Origin: Sulfurimonas autotrophica
GTDB taxonomy: Bacteria > Campylobacterota > Campylobacteria > Campylobacterales > Sulfurimonadaceae
DNA length: 14,216 bases
NCBI GenBank assembly: GCA_015662405.1
Contig: DQUE01000184.1
Span: 1 to 14,216 of the forward strand
Direction: 5' to 3'
Shown here: positions 1 to 7,129 of the stretch, in pieces
Numbering within the stretch: the stretch's first letter is position 1
Layout: the number at the start of each line of letters is the position of its first letter
Program-made: the position numbers and the translations under genes
Notes under the pieces: generated by a model
The model's input: the letters and a program-made list of their open reading frames with translations, nothing else
Told to the model about the DNA's origin: nothing
The model's database searches: none

Positions 1-1020
1 ATTAATGAAAAATTTGAATTGATTGAAAATGAATTTTTAAGACTTGATAATTTTCTAAAAAAACGGGATATAAATTTGATGATCACTTTTGATCAATTAG
101 ATTTTATTGCTCCACCAAATTTTTGGGATAGAGCAATTACTCCACTGATAGATTTTGCAAAAAGCAATAGCTATTATAAGATATTCCCAAAGCTATTTGT
201 TAGAAGAGATTTGTTTGAGAAATTATCAAGCCTTACTAATAAAGAGTCTTTAAGAGATAGCAATAGTATCGATTTGGAATGGAATAAAAATGAGATTTTT
301 GGTCTCTTTTTTAAGATTGTATTTGCGTATTCTAAAGAAGAGTTTTTTAAAATAATGGATATCTATAATGGAGAAAATGCTAAATTTATAGATCCTATAA
401 AAAATGAGATTGAAAAAAAATATAATCAAGTATCTCTAGAGAAATACTATCTGCATCCATTAATAGAGACCTTTTTTGGAAAATATGCCTATGTTGGAAG
501 AGATCAATCTAAAAAGAATAAGTTTGGCTACATGTATGATTGGTTTTACAATAACTTAAAAAATGCAGATGGCACTATATCCTTAAGACCATTTTTAGAT
601 TTAATAAAAGAAGCGATAGATAGATATCTAGAATCAGATGATTTTGATAAAGATAAAAAGCCAATTTTACCTGCAAAATATCATACAAATAAAGAAGTTA
701 GAAAAATTGCAGTAAAGAGACATTTTGAAGATTTAGCAGGAGAAGCTGGAAATGAAGATTTTAAAAAGATTATAGAATATATTGCAAAAACAGGAACTCA
801 ATTTGACAAAAAATTTCGAAAAAGAGTTTTACAAGGTAAAATATATGAAGAATTTTTAGAATATTTACTTAAAAACTTAGAATTAAAATCAGAAACTATA
901 AACCAAATTGAGGAGGTTTTGGTAATCAATGGAGTCATAAAGGTTGATTTTATTAGATCAAATTATAAAAAAGCAGAATTTGCTTTTTTATATAAATATT
1001 ATCTTGGATTGAGTGGTTAA
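1..1020 (+). CDS. C-terminal part of a P-loop ATPase resembling the Sll1717 family (5' truncated by window edge)
   Basis: The frame is open to the left edge of the window, so the first available start (TTG at 19) is probably internal and the real N-terminus, including the Walker A P-loop, lies outside. About 340 residues are visible. Near the start a hydrophobic strand ends in acidic residues (LMITFDQLDFI), which reads as a Walker B motif. It is followed by a PKLFVRRDLF segment, a conserved-looking LEW, and an LRPFLDLI segment. The C-terminus (INGVIKVDF...AFLYKYYLGL) matches my memory of Sll1717-type ATPases, but no search was possible. These proteins are often found near defence or mobile genes; a biochemical function is not known to me. 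The gene is unusually AT-rich (9 G/C in the 60 nt at 841-900) and uses AGA for 12 of 14 arginines, unlike dnaJ next door, which suggests recent acquisition. It is separated from dnaJ by 149 nt. Confidence 0.6.
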   Translation: MNEKFELIENEFLRLDNFLKKRDINLMITFDQLDFIAPPNFWDRAITPLIDFAKSNSYYKIFPKLFVRRDLFEKLSSLTNKESLRDSNSIDLEWNKNEIFGLFFKIVFAYSKEEFFKIMDIYNGENAKFIDPIKNEIEKKYNQVSLEKYYLHPLIETFFGKYAYVGRDQSKKNKFGYMYDWFYNNLKNADGTISLRPFLDLIKEAIDRYLESDDFDKDKKPILPAKYHTNKEVRKIAVKRHFEDLAGEAGNEDFKKIIEYIAKTGTQFDKKFRKRVLQGKIYEEFLEYLLKNLELKSETINQIEEVLVINGVIKVDFIRSNYKKAEFAFLYKYYLGLSG

Positions 1021-1063
1021 ACTATGGTGGCATTGAATCTAAATTCATTAAAATTTCAATGTT

Positions 1064-1087
1064 TATTTTGCTCTTTAGAGCGAAATA
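1064..1087 (+). terminator. Stem-loop downstream of the ATPase gene, possible weak terminator
   Basis: A 10-bp stem (1064-1073 with 1078-1087, one G-U pair) closes a TTTA loop; its core is GCTC-TTTA-GAGC. It lies 44 nt after the ATPase stop and before the dnaJ promoter. The following bases are TTATCTAAAAATA rather than a clean T-run, so efficient intrinsic termination is uncertain. The rest of the 149-nt gap (1021-1169) holds only the dnaJ promoter and ribosome binding site. Confidence 0.35.
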
Positions 1088-1110
1088 TTATCTAAAAATA
1101 CCTGATTATT

Positions 1111-1136
1111 TTTTTTAACTACAAAATGGGTATAAT
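1111..1136 (+). promoter_or_regulatory. Probable dnaJ promoter (extended -10 with T-rich upstream stretch)
   Basis: TATAAT at 1131-1136 is preceded by GGG and followed by TTC, and a run of T lies upstream at 1109-1116. This is the usual look of a sigma-70 promoter in Campylobacterota, where the -10 is strong and the -35 is replaced by T-rich sequence. Transcription would start near 1143. The ribosome binding site AGGA at 1156-1159 sits 10 nt before the dnaJ ATG. No CIRCE-type inverted repeat or other heat-shock operator is visible between the promoter and the gene. Confidence 0.65.
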
Positions 1137-1169
1137 TTCAAAAAAATATTTAAATAGGATTTTATTATA

Positions 1170-2297
1170 ATGGAACACTTAAGCTATTATGAGATTTTAG
1201 AAGTATCACAAAATGCCGACAAGACAACTATCAAAAAAGCTTACAAAAAAATGGCAAAAAAGTATCATCCAGATAAAAATGCTGGAGATAAAGAGGCAGA
1301 ACAGAAATTTAAACTTATTAATGAAGCCTATCAATGCCTTAGCGATGATGAGCAACGGAGTATTTATGACCGCTATGGCAAAGAGGGATTACAAAGTATG
1401 GGAGGGGCTAGACGTTCACACTCATCTGCTGGTTTTGATGATTTAGGTGCTATGTTTGAGGAGATGTTTAGTGGTTTTGGCGGAGGACGCACAAGACGCC
1501 AAAATCCTGCTGATATGGATCAGTATCCTCTTGATATGAATATTGATATGTATATTGACTTCAATGAAGCAGTCTTTGGCTGTGAAAAAGAGATAGAATA
1601 CACTTATAAAAAAGCCTGTGAAGTGTGTGGAGGTACAGGTGCAAAAGATGGCAAACTTACAACATGTCCACAGTGTAAAGGACAAGGCCAAATTTATATG
1701 AAACAAGGTTTTATGACCTTTTCACAAACATGTCCTGTATGTAATGGAGTGGGGAGTTCTGCTACAGACAAATGTAAAGAGTGCCATGGGAAAGGCTATG
1801 AAGAGGTAAAAGAAAAAATCACTATCTCTATCCCTAAGGGTATTGACAGCGGAAATCGTTTACGTGTTTCTGGTAAAGGAAATATTGGTAAAAAAGGAAA
1901 TCGTGGTGATTTATATGTAACATTTGAGGTAAAACCAGATAAGCACTTTATAAGAGATGATAATGATGTCTATATTGAAATTCCAGTATTTTTCACACAA
2001 GCTATTAAAGGAGACACCTTAACAATTCCCTCTTTAACAGGAGAGCTTGAACTCAAACTTGATGTAGGAACAAAAGACAAACAACGCTATGTATTTAGAG
2101 GTGAAGGTATCGAAGATGTGCATGGACATGGCAAAGGTGACTTGATTGCTGTTATTCAAATGCAATACCCTAAAAAACTCAATCATGAACAGATTGCACT
2201 TTTAGATAAACTCCAAGACTCTTTTGGTGTCGAATCAAAACCGCATGAAGGTATTTTAGATTCGGTAATAGATAAAATGAAGAACTGGTTTAAATAA
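1170..2297 (+). CDS. dnaJ: Molecular chaperone DnaJ (type I Hsp40)
   Basis: DnaJ is the cytoplasmic co-chaperone that delivers unfolded proteins to DnaK and stimulates its ATPase. All domains are present in 375 residues, a normal length. The J-domain covers about 1-72 with the catalytic HPD at 33-35. A Gly/Phe-rich segment follows (about 78-107). Four CxxCxGxG zinc-binding repeats begin at Cys150, Cys166, Cys188 and Cys202, and a beta-rich substrate-binding C-terminal domain completes the protein. The ATG at 1170 has AGGA 10 nt upstream and places the J-domain at the very N-terminus. dnaK and grpE are not adjacent in this window. The downstream gene starts 6 nt after the stop, so the two are probably cotranscribed. 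Family assignment is essentially certain. Confidence 0.97.
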   Translation: MEHLSYYEILEVSQNADKTTIKKAYKKMAKKYHPDKNAGDKEAEQKFKLINEAYQCLSDDEQRSIYDRYGKEGLQSMGGARRSHSSAGFDDLGAMFEEMFSGFGGGRTRRQNPADMDQYPLDMNIDMYIDFNEAVFGCEKEIEYTYKKACEVCGGTGAKDGKLTTCPQCKGQGQIYMKQGFMTFSQTCPVCNGVGSSATDKCKECHGKGYEEVKEKITISIPKGIDSGNRLRVSGKGNIGKKGNRGDLYVTFEVKPDKHFIRDDNDVYIEIPVFFTQAIKGDTLTIPSLTGELELKLDVGTKDKQRYVFRGEGIEDVHGHGKGDLIAVIQMQYPKKLNHEQIALLDKLQDSFGVESKPHEGILDSVIDKMKNWFK

Positions 2298-2305
2298 GCG
2301 CTTAT
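2294..2305. repeat. 12-bp perfect palindrome filling the dnaJ / downstream gene junction
   Basis: ATAAGCGCTTAT is its own reverse complement and covers the dnaJ stop codon, the whole 6-nt gap and the first two bases of the next ATG. As RNA it could form only a short hairpin; as DNA it could be a binding site. Palindromes of this length are expected a few times by chance in 14 kb, so functional weight is low. Confidence 0.4.
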
Positions 2306-2894
2306 GAATAAAAAACACCTAAAAAATCAGCTCTCAGCATTGTCTCTTTCTATGTTTAGAAAAGATTTTTTTGGTATATACCATGGCTCTATCTCTGCCA
2401 AAACTGACACAAACCGATTTATTATCAACACAAAAGAGGCTGTTTTTGACAATATAGGTGAAGAGAATCTCATAGAACTCTCTTCCAAAAAAGATTATCG
2501 ATGGAAACAGGCGAGTATTGATGCTAATATTCATCATAGCATCTATTCAAATATTTCTCAAGCAAAATTTATATGCTTTAGTATGCCTCAATTTACTACA
2601 GCATACTCTCTTGAACATAATATGATAATACCAAAAGACTATTTTGGGCACAAAGAGATAGGTTTTGTTGAGATCGTAGATCCAAAACAGTTTGAAGACT
2701 GGTATGACAGGGCACAAAGTGAAATCATCCTCTACTTTCAAACAAAAAAAACAAATCTGATGGTTATTCGTGGTTATGGCGTTTATGCGTATAGTAGAGA
2801 TATACACGAGATGGCAAAAAAACTTGCCATTTTGGAAAAAAGCTGCCGTCTGCTTATGCTTGGAAGTTCAACAACTCTTTGTGATTATGATTAG
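2304..2894 (+). CDS. Class II aldolase/adducin-fold protein lacking the metal-binding histidines
   Basis: The 196-residue protein aligns by eye along its length with the L-fuculose-phosphate aldolase/adducin fold. It has an N-terminal helix, a YHGSISAK segment (26-33) where active enzymes have a GNxS loop, an HHSIY helix (77-81), and a final helix (165-186) resembling the family's C-terminal helix. The zinc site appears missing: the HxH motif of active aldolases is replaced by FSMP (92-95), and the C-terminal HHG is replaced by RGYG (156-159). A standard aldolase reaction is therefore unlikely; a non-enzymatic or diverged role is inferred. It starts 6 nt after dnaJ with only a weak AAG upstream, so it probably depends on translational coupling. 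It ends convergently, overlapping the last 4 nt of bioA. Fold assignment is fairly sure; function is unknown. Confidence 0.65.
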   Translation: MNKKHLKNQLSALSLSMFRKDFFGIYHGSISAKTDTNRFIINTKEAVFDNIGEENLIELSSKKDYRWKQASIDANIHHSIYSNISQAKFICFSMPQFTTAYSLEHNMIIPKDYFGHKEIGFVEIVDPKQFEDWYDRAQSEIILYFQTKKTNLMVIRGYGVYAYSRDIHEMAKKLAILEKSCRLLMLGSSTTLCDYD

Positions 2895-4186
2895 AGATTT
2901 TTAACAGCCTCGTATGCTACATCCATCATTATATCAATCTCTTCTTTTGTTATAATATAGGGTGGCATAAAATAGATTACACTCCCAAGTGGTCGCAGCA
3001 ATACGCCATGACGTAAGCCGTACTCATATACTTTTAAACCTATTCTCTGTTTTGCATCATATCCTTTGAGCTCAACTACAGCTACCATACCTGTTTGTCG
3101 AATTTTTTCAACATTTGACAAAGTTGTAAACTTTTGCAGTTTTTGTGACATATATTCAGACAGCACTCTGTTTTTTTCAATAACATTTTCATTTTCAAAA
3201 ATATCAAGCGTTGCATTTGCAGCAGCACAGGCCAAAGCATTTCCAGTATAGGAGTGTGAATGCAAAAATGCTTTATGTTCATTATAATCACAATAAAATT
3301 TTGCATAGATCTCATTTGATGTCAAAACAACAGAGAGTGGTAAATAGCCTCCTGTAAGTCCTTTTGAAAGTACCAAAAAATCTGGTGAAATTCCTGCCTT
3401 TTCACAAGCAAATAACTCTCCTGTTCTTCCAAAACCAACCATAACTTCATCTGCTATAAGATGCACATCATACTTTGTACATATTTCACGAATCAGCACT
3501 AAATATTTTGCGTCATACATGTGCATATATCCTGCACCTTGTATAAGAGGCTCGACAATTATAGCGCTTATCTCTTTTGCTCTTTGCTCACAGAGCCGCT
3601 CAAACTCTTTTGCCGCCTCTAAGGCTGCTGCTTCACTCATATCAATAGGTACCGGTGTCTGGATTGTTTGCAAGAGAAGTGGTTCATAAGTCTCTTTATA
3701 AAGCTCAACATCACCAACACTCAAAGCCCCAATTGTTTCACCATGATAGGAGTTACTTAAAGAGACAAAAAGTGATTTTTTCTTTCCATCATTATAGTGT
3801 GCATGGTAACTCATTTTCAGAGCAACCTCTACCGCTGATGAACCATTATCAGCATAAAAACACTTCTGTAAATTAGCTGGTGTTAGTTTTACAAGACGTT
3901 CAGAGAGCTTAACAACCGGTTCATGTGTAAAACCTGCTAAGATAACATGTTCTAAAGTATCAAGTTGCTCTTTTATTTTTGTATTAATATACGCATTCGT
4001 GTGTCCAAACATATTTACCCACCAAGAGCTAATAGCATCAATATACCTGTTTCCTTCAAAATCTTCAAGATAGATGCCATGTGCTTTTTTAATGGGAATA
4101 AGTGGCAAGGTTTCATGATCTTTCATCTGTGTACATGGATGCCAAAGGACGTCGAGGTCTCTGTTTTTTAGTTCATTATTTTTCAT
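2891..4186 (-). CDS. bioA: Adenosylmethionine-8-amino-7-oxononanoate aminotransferase (DAPA synthase)
   Basis: BioA transfers the amino group of S-adenosylmethionine to KAPA, giving DAPA, the step before dethiobiotin synthetase in biotin synthesis. It is a cytoplasmic PLP enzyme. With the ATG at 4186 the protein has 431 residues, close to E. coli BioA. Characteristic features are WHPCTQM near the N-terminus (15-21), SSWW (53-56), the PLP-ring aspartate in IADEV (D246) and the Schiff-base lysine in LSKGLTGG (K275). A TTG at 4222 could add 12 residues, but that extension is lysine-rich, not part of the fold, and would overlap the apparent promoter. No other biotin gene is in the window. The gene is divergent from the ppiD-ftsA-ftsZ cluster and convergent with the aldolase-like gene. 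Identity is highly likely; exact start is less sure. Confidence 0.93.
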   Translation of the reverse strand: MKNNELKNRDLDVLWHPCTQMKDHETLPLIPIKKAHGIYLEDFEGNRYIDAISSWWVNMFGHTNAYINTKIKEQLDTLEHVILAGFTHEPVVKLSERLVKLTPANLQKCFYADNGSSAVEVALKMSYHAHYNDGKKKSLFVSLSNSYHGETIGALSVGDVELYKETYEPLLLQTIQTPVPIDMSEAAALEAAKEFERLCEQRAKEISAIIVEPLIQGAGYMHMYDAKYLVLIREICTKYDVHLIADEVMVGFGRTGELFACEKAGISPDFLVLSKGLTGGYLPLSVVLTSNEIYAKFYCDYNEHKAFLHSHSYTGNALACAAANATLDIFENENVIEKNRVLSEYMSQKLQKFTTLSNVEKIRQTGMVAVVELKGYDAKQRIGLKVYEYGLRHGVLLRPLGSVIYFMPPYIITKEEIDIMMDVAYEAVKNL

Positions 4187-4190
4187 GAGT

Positions 4191-4200
4191 AAATTATACC
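4191..4200 (-). promoter_or_regulatory. Probable bioA promoter, -10 box only 6 nt before the ATG
   Basis: Read on the minus strand, GGTATAATTT occupies 4200-4191, with TATAAT at 4198-4193. This is nearly the same string as the dnaJ promoter. The ATG begins at 4186, where transcription from such a -10 would start, so the transcript may be leaderless. AAAAGG just upstream (4204-4199) could instead be a ribosome binding site with a long 12-nt spacer if transcription starts farther away. Confidence 0.5.
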
Positions 4201-4241
4201 TTTTATTCTCCCTCTTTATCAAGTTTTAATACGAATTTTCA

Positions 4242-4247
4242 TAGAAT
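4242..4247 (+). promoter_or_regulatory. Candidate -10 box for the ppiD-ftsA-ftsZ cluster
   Basis: TAGAAT at 4242-4247, preceded by T-rich sequence (ATTTTCA), lies 33 nt before the ppiD ATG and is the best -10 candidate in the 94-nt divergent gap with bioA. AAGG at 4267-4270 is the ribosome binding site, 10 nt before ATG 4281. The box is a weaker match than those of dnaJ or bioA, so a different start site is possible. Confidence 0.35.
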
Positions 4248-4280
4248 AGCAAACAATATTACAAACAAGGTTTTTATTAT

Positions 4281-5750
4281 ATGATTACATGGATGCAAAG
4301 ACATAAGAAATGGCTCATTATTACTATTTGGATTTCAACTATAGCATTTGTTGGCGCAGGTTTTGTCGGCTGGGGACAATACAGTTATGGAAATAAAGCA
4401 GGTGCTATTGCCAAAGTAGGAGATGTTGAAATAACAAATGGTGAACTACAAAAAGCATACTCTCGTCTTTATGCACAATACAATCAAATGTTCCAAGGGA
4501 ACTTCGATGAGGAGAAGGCAAAACAATTTGGACTTGACAAGCAGGCGCTGCAACAACTTATTCAACAGGCTCTCCTTATTAATCTCGCATATTCATATGA
4601 TCTAATAGTAACCGATGAAGAGATGATTCAAGCGCTGAAACAACAAAAAGCTTTTTATAAAAATGGTGTATTTGACAAAGAAACATATAAACTTGTACTT
4701 TCTCAAAACAGACTAACTATTAAAGAGTATGAAGAAGAGTTAAGAAAAGAGCTTCTTATTCAAAAGACATTAAAACTTCTTCCTGTTCAAGCATCAGAAA
4801 ATGAAAAAAATATTATAAATACTATCTTCAATATTGCTGATAAAATAAACTATAAAGTCCTAACACTTGATGATGTCAAAGTCTCTCCTACAGATGAAGC
4901 ATTGAAAAAGTTTTGGCAAGAGAAAAAAAACAACTATATGAGTGATGTTATATATGAAGTCAACTACATAAAAGTAGCACCAAAAAGTAAAGAGTTCAGC
5001 GATGAGGAAGTTGTTTCTTATTATAAAGAAAACAAAACGCACTTTAAAGGTAGTGATGGTAAGATTTTACCTCTTGATGATGCCAAAGAGAAGGTTATCA
5101 GTGAACTCAAAGCAAAAGTGGCAAAAGAGAATGCACTCAGAGCATATATAGCATTGAAGAAAAACAGACTTCCTGATGATATAAAACAAAAAAGTGCAAA
5201 AATCTCAAAATCAAACAATCCATTTGATGCACAAACACTCCAAACAATTTCAAAACTTACACTTACAAAACCATATACGAAACCAATTCTTATAGATGGT
5301 GTTTATTATATCTTTGCATTAACAAAAAGAGTCCCTGCAAAACCAAAATCATTTGAAGAAGCAAAAGCGGAAATATTACCACTTTATGTGATGCAGAAGA
5401 AAAAAGAGAAACTCTTGCAACTTGCAAATGAATCTGTAAATACCTTTGTTGGGAAAACGTCTGACTATTTAACTATTACATCAAAAGATAAATTGGCACC
5501 TCTTACTGCACAGGAAACTTCTGAATTCTTACAAAAATTGTTTATTAGTGATAAAAAACGCTCATTTATCGGATTAAATAACGGAAAGATTGTTTTATAC
5601 AATATTTTGGAACAAAAACTGCTTACAAGTAAGAAGAATAGTAACATTAGCGATAGTATCATAAAATTTAAAAGTGCTCTATTTAACGAAGGGCTAATTA
5701 AAACACTTCAAAGTAAGTACCAAACTGAGATTTTCATCCAAGGACTCTAA
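4281..5750 (+). CDS. PpiD/SurA-like membrane-anchored periplasmic folding chaperone
   Basis: The product is 489 residues with a short basic cytoplasmic N-terminus, one transmembrane anchor (about 11-31) and a large, lysine-rich, mostly helical periplasmic part. The region just after the anchor (IAKVGDVEITNGELQKAY, about 43-60) is the start of the SurA N-terminal domain, followed by the paired helices seen in PpiD and SurA. I do not see a complete parvulin isomerase domain; only a fragment around GVYYIFALTKRVPAKPKSF (about 349-367) resembles a parvulin end, so it may be a chaperone without prolyl isomerase activity. It is shorter than E. coli PpiD (about 620 residues) but near the size of the Campylobacter protein found beside ftsA. 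The stop is 1 nt before the ftsA start, implying coupling. Expected role: assisting folding of secreted and outer-membrane proteins at the Sec exit. Confidence 0.8.
   Translation: MITWMQRHKKWLIITIWISTIAFVGAGFVGWGQYSYGNKAGAIAKVGDVEITNGELQKAYSRLYAQYNQMFQGNFDEEKAKQFGLDKQALQQLIQQALLINLAYSYDLIVTDEEMIQALKQQKAFYKNGVFDKETYKLVLSQNRLTIKEYEEELRKELLIQKTLKLLPVQASENEKNIINTIFNIADKINYKVLTLDDVKVSPTDEALKKFWQEKKNNYMSDVIYEVNYIKVAPKSKEFSDEEVVSYYKENKTHFKGSDGKILPLDDAKEKVISELKAKVAKENALRAYIALKKNRLPDDIKQKSAKISKSNNPFDAQTLQTISKLTLTKPYTKPILIDGVYYIFALTKRVPAKPKSFEEAKAEILPLYVMQKKKEKLLQLANESVNTFVGKTSDYLTITSKDKLAPLTAQETSEFLQKLFISDKKRSFIGLNNGKIVLYNILEQKLLTSKKNSNISDSIIKFKSALFNEGLIKTLQSKYQTEIFIQGL
5740..5744 (+). promoter_or_regulatory. 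Ribosome binding site fixing the TTG start of ftsA
   Basis: AAGGA lies inside the last codons of ppiD, 7 nt before the TTG at 5752. No ATG offers an equally good start before the conserved AIDIGST nucleotide-binding strand, so this site decides the start. Confidence 0.75.
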
Positions 5751-5751
5751 A

Positions 5752-7116
5752 TTGAGTAGAACTGTTTTAGCCATAGATATTGGTTCAACAAAAATTTGTG
5801 CGATAATCGCAGAAATAGACAATAACCATGCAATTTCAATAACCGGTGCAGGAACAACAAAAGCACAAGGATTAAAGAAAGGAAGCATAACAAATATTGA
5901 ACTTGCCTCAAGGAGTATAAAAACAGCTGTTGAAGATGCCAAACGTGTCTCAGGAAGTAATATAAATACTGCTATTGTCTCTATATCTGGTGCTTATACA
6001 AAAAGTCTTAATTCAAATGGTATCGTAAATATTCAGTCAAAAGAGATCTCTCTTGATGAGATAAAGCGTGTTATGCACACCTCTTTATACAATGCAAATA
6101 TACCAAATGAGTACGAAGTACTCCATGCGCTTCCTTTTAATTTTAAAGTAGATGATCAAGATTATATAGAAGATCCACTTGGGATGAATGCTTCAAGACT
6201 TGAGGTTGAAACACACATTATAACAACACAAAAATCAAACCTAAACAACCTGAAAAAAGCGGTCAGAGGAGCAGGTGTTGAAGTCGAGAATGTAGTGCTT
6301 AACAGTTATGCCTCAGCTATCGCAACACTGAATGAAGATGAACGGGAGTTAGGTGCTGCAGTAATTGATATGGGAGGCAACACAAGTAACATTGCCATTC
6401 ATTCAGGTAATTCAATTCGCTACAATGAGTTTTTAGGCGTTGGTTCAAATCATGTGACAAGTGATCTCTCTATGGCACTACATACACCACTGAATATTGC
6501 AGATAGGGTAAAACTGACTTATGGTTCATTACTAATGCCAAGTAATGATTTAATCGAACTGCCAATAATCGGAGATGAGAACTCTACACATGAAGTTTCT
6601 CTTGAGGTTGTGCATAATGTTATATTTGCTAGAGTAGAAGAGACACTGATGATACTTGCACAGTTTATAGAAAACAGTGGGCTGAAAGAGCAGATTGGTG
6701 CGGGTATTGTTCTAACAGGTGGTTTTTCTAAAATGGATGGTATTCGTGACCTCGCAATAGCAACCTTTGGTTCCGTTCCGGTTCGACTAGCAAAACCTAC
6801 AGAGATGAACGGGCTTTTTGACTCTTTGCGTGGCCCAGAATATTCAAGTGCTGTTGGACTTGTTATGTTTTTGGCACAACCATATACACCCTATGAGATT
6901 GATGTTAACAAAAGAGTAAGACACACAAATGAAGAACCGACTGCAATAAACAGTATTGATTTTGCTAGTGAACCTATAATACCTGTTGTCCCATCAGAGG
7001 AACAAACAGTTGGTGATAAAAGTAAAATGGTAAACTTAGAAGAAATGAAAGAAAAAAAGAGTGACGAAGCTGGAAGTTTCAGTAAATTTTGGAACTGGGC
7101 TACCCAGTTATTTTAA
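5752..7116 (+). CDS. ftsA: Cell division protein FtsA
   Basis: FtsA is an actin-fold ATPase that anchors FtsZ to the inner membrane and recruits later division proteins. Conserved nucleotide-binding elements are all visible: phosphate 1 loop in LAIDIGSTK (6-14), phosphate 2 loop in AVIDMGGNTSN (203-213) and the adenosine motif in GIVLTGGFSKMDGI (318-331). The 1C domain lies between the first two. After a variable acidic/proline linker (about 385-440) the chain ends in a short amphipathic helix, SFSKFWNWATQLF, the membrane-targeting helix of FtsA. The TTG start is supported by AAGGA 7 nt upstream. At 454 residues the size is slightly above average because of the linker. ftsZ follows after 13 nt; a stem-loop at the 3' end may separate the two. 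The mraY/mur cluster usual in other bacteria is absent here. Confidence 0.96.
   Translation: MSRTVLAIDIGSTKICAIIAEIDNNHAISITGAGTTKAQGLKKGSITNIELASRSIKTAVEDAKRVSGSNINTAIVSISGAYTKSLNSNGIVNIQSKEISLDEIKRVMHTSLYNANIPNEYEVLHALPFNFKVDDQDYIEDPLGMNASRLEVETHIITTQKSNLNNLKKAVRGAGVEVENVVLNSYASAIATLNEDERELGAAVIDMGGNTSNIAIHSGNSIRYNEFLGVGSNHVTSDLSMALHTPLNIADRVKLTYGSLLMPSNDLIELPIIGDENSTHEVSLEVVHNVIFARVEETLMILAQFIENSGLKEQIGAGIVLTGGFSKMDGIRDLAIATFGSVPVRLAKPTEMNGLFDSLRGPEYSSAVGLVMFLAQPYTPYEIDVNKRVRHTNEEPTAINSIDFASEPIIPVVPSEEQTVGDKSKMVNLEEMKEKKSDEAGSFSKFWNWATQLF
7093..7109 (+). other. GC-rich stem-loop at the end of ftsA, just before the ftsZ ribosome binding site
   Basis: AACTGGG (7093-7099) and CCCAGTT (7103-7109) pair perfectly around a CTA loop, followed by ATTTTAAAAGGAG. 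The hairpin ends 8 nt before the ftsZ Shine-Dalgarno core (AGGAG, 7118-7122). The T-run is only four bases, so it resembles a weak attenuator or an mRNA-processing/stabilising element rather than a full terminator. Confidence 0.45.
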
Positions 7117-7117
7117 A

Positions 7118-7122
7118 AGGAG
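7118..7122 (+). promoter_or_regulatory. Strong ribosome binding site of ftsZ
   Basis: AGGAG within AAAAGGAGTG, 7 nt before ATG 7130, is the best Shine-Dalgarno sequence in the window and selects this ATG over in-frame upstream codons inside ftsA. It fits the high FtsZ level needed in the cell. Confidence 0.85.
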
Positions 7123-7129
7123 TGAGAGA

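Noticed and set aside
4187..4222. TTG start of bioA at 4222 giving 12 more residues
   Set aside because: The extension covers the apparent promoter and precedes the normal BioA N-terminus.
7061..7129. 23-residue N-terminal extension of ftsZ
   Set aside because: It would overlap ftsA, has no ribosome binding site and is not part of FtsZ; ATG 7130 has AGGAG at ideal distance.
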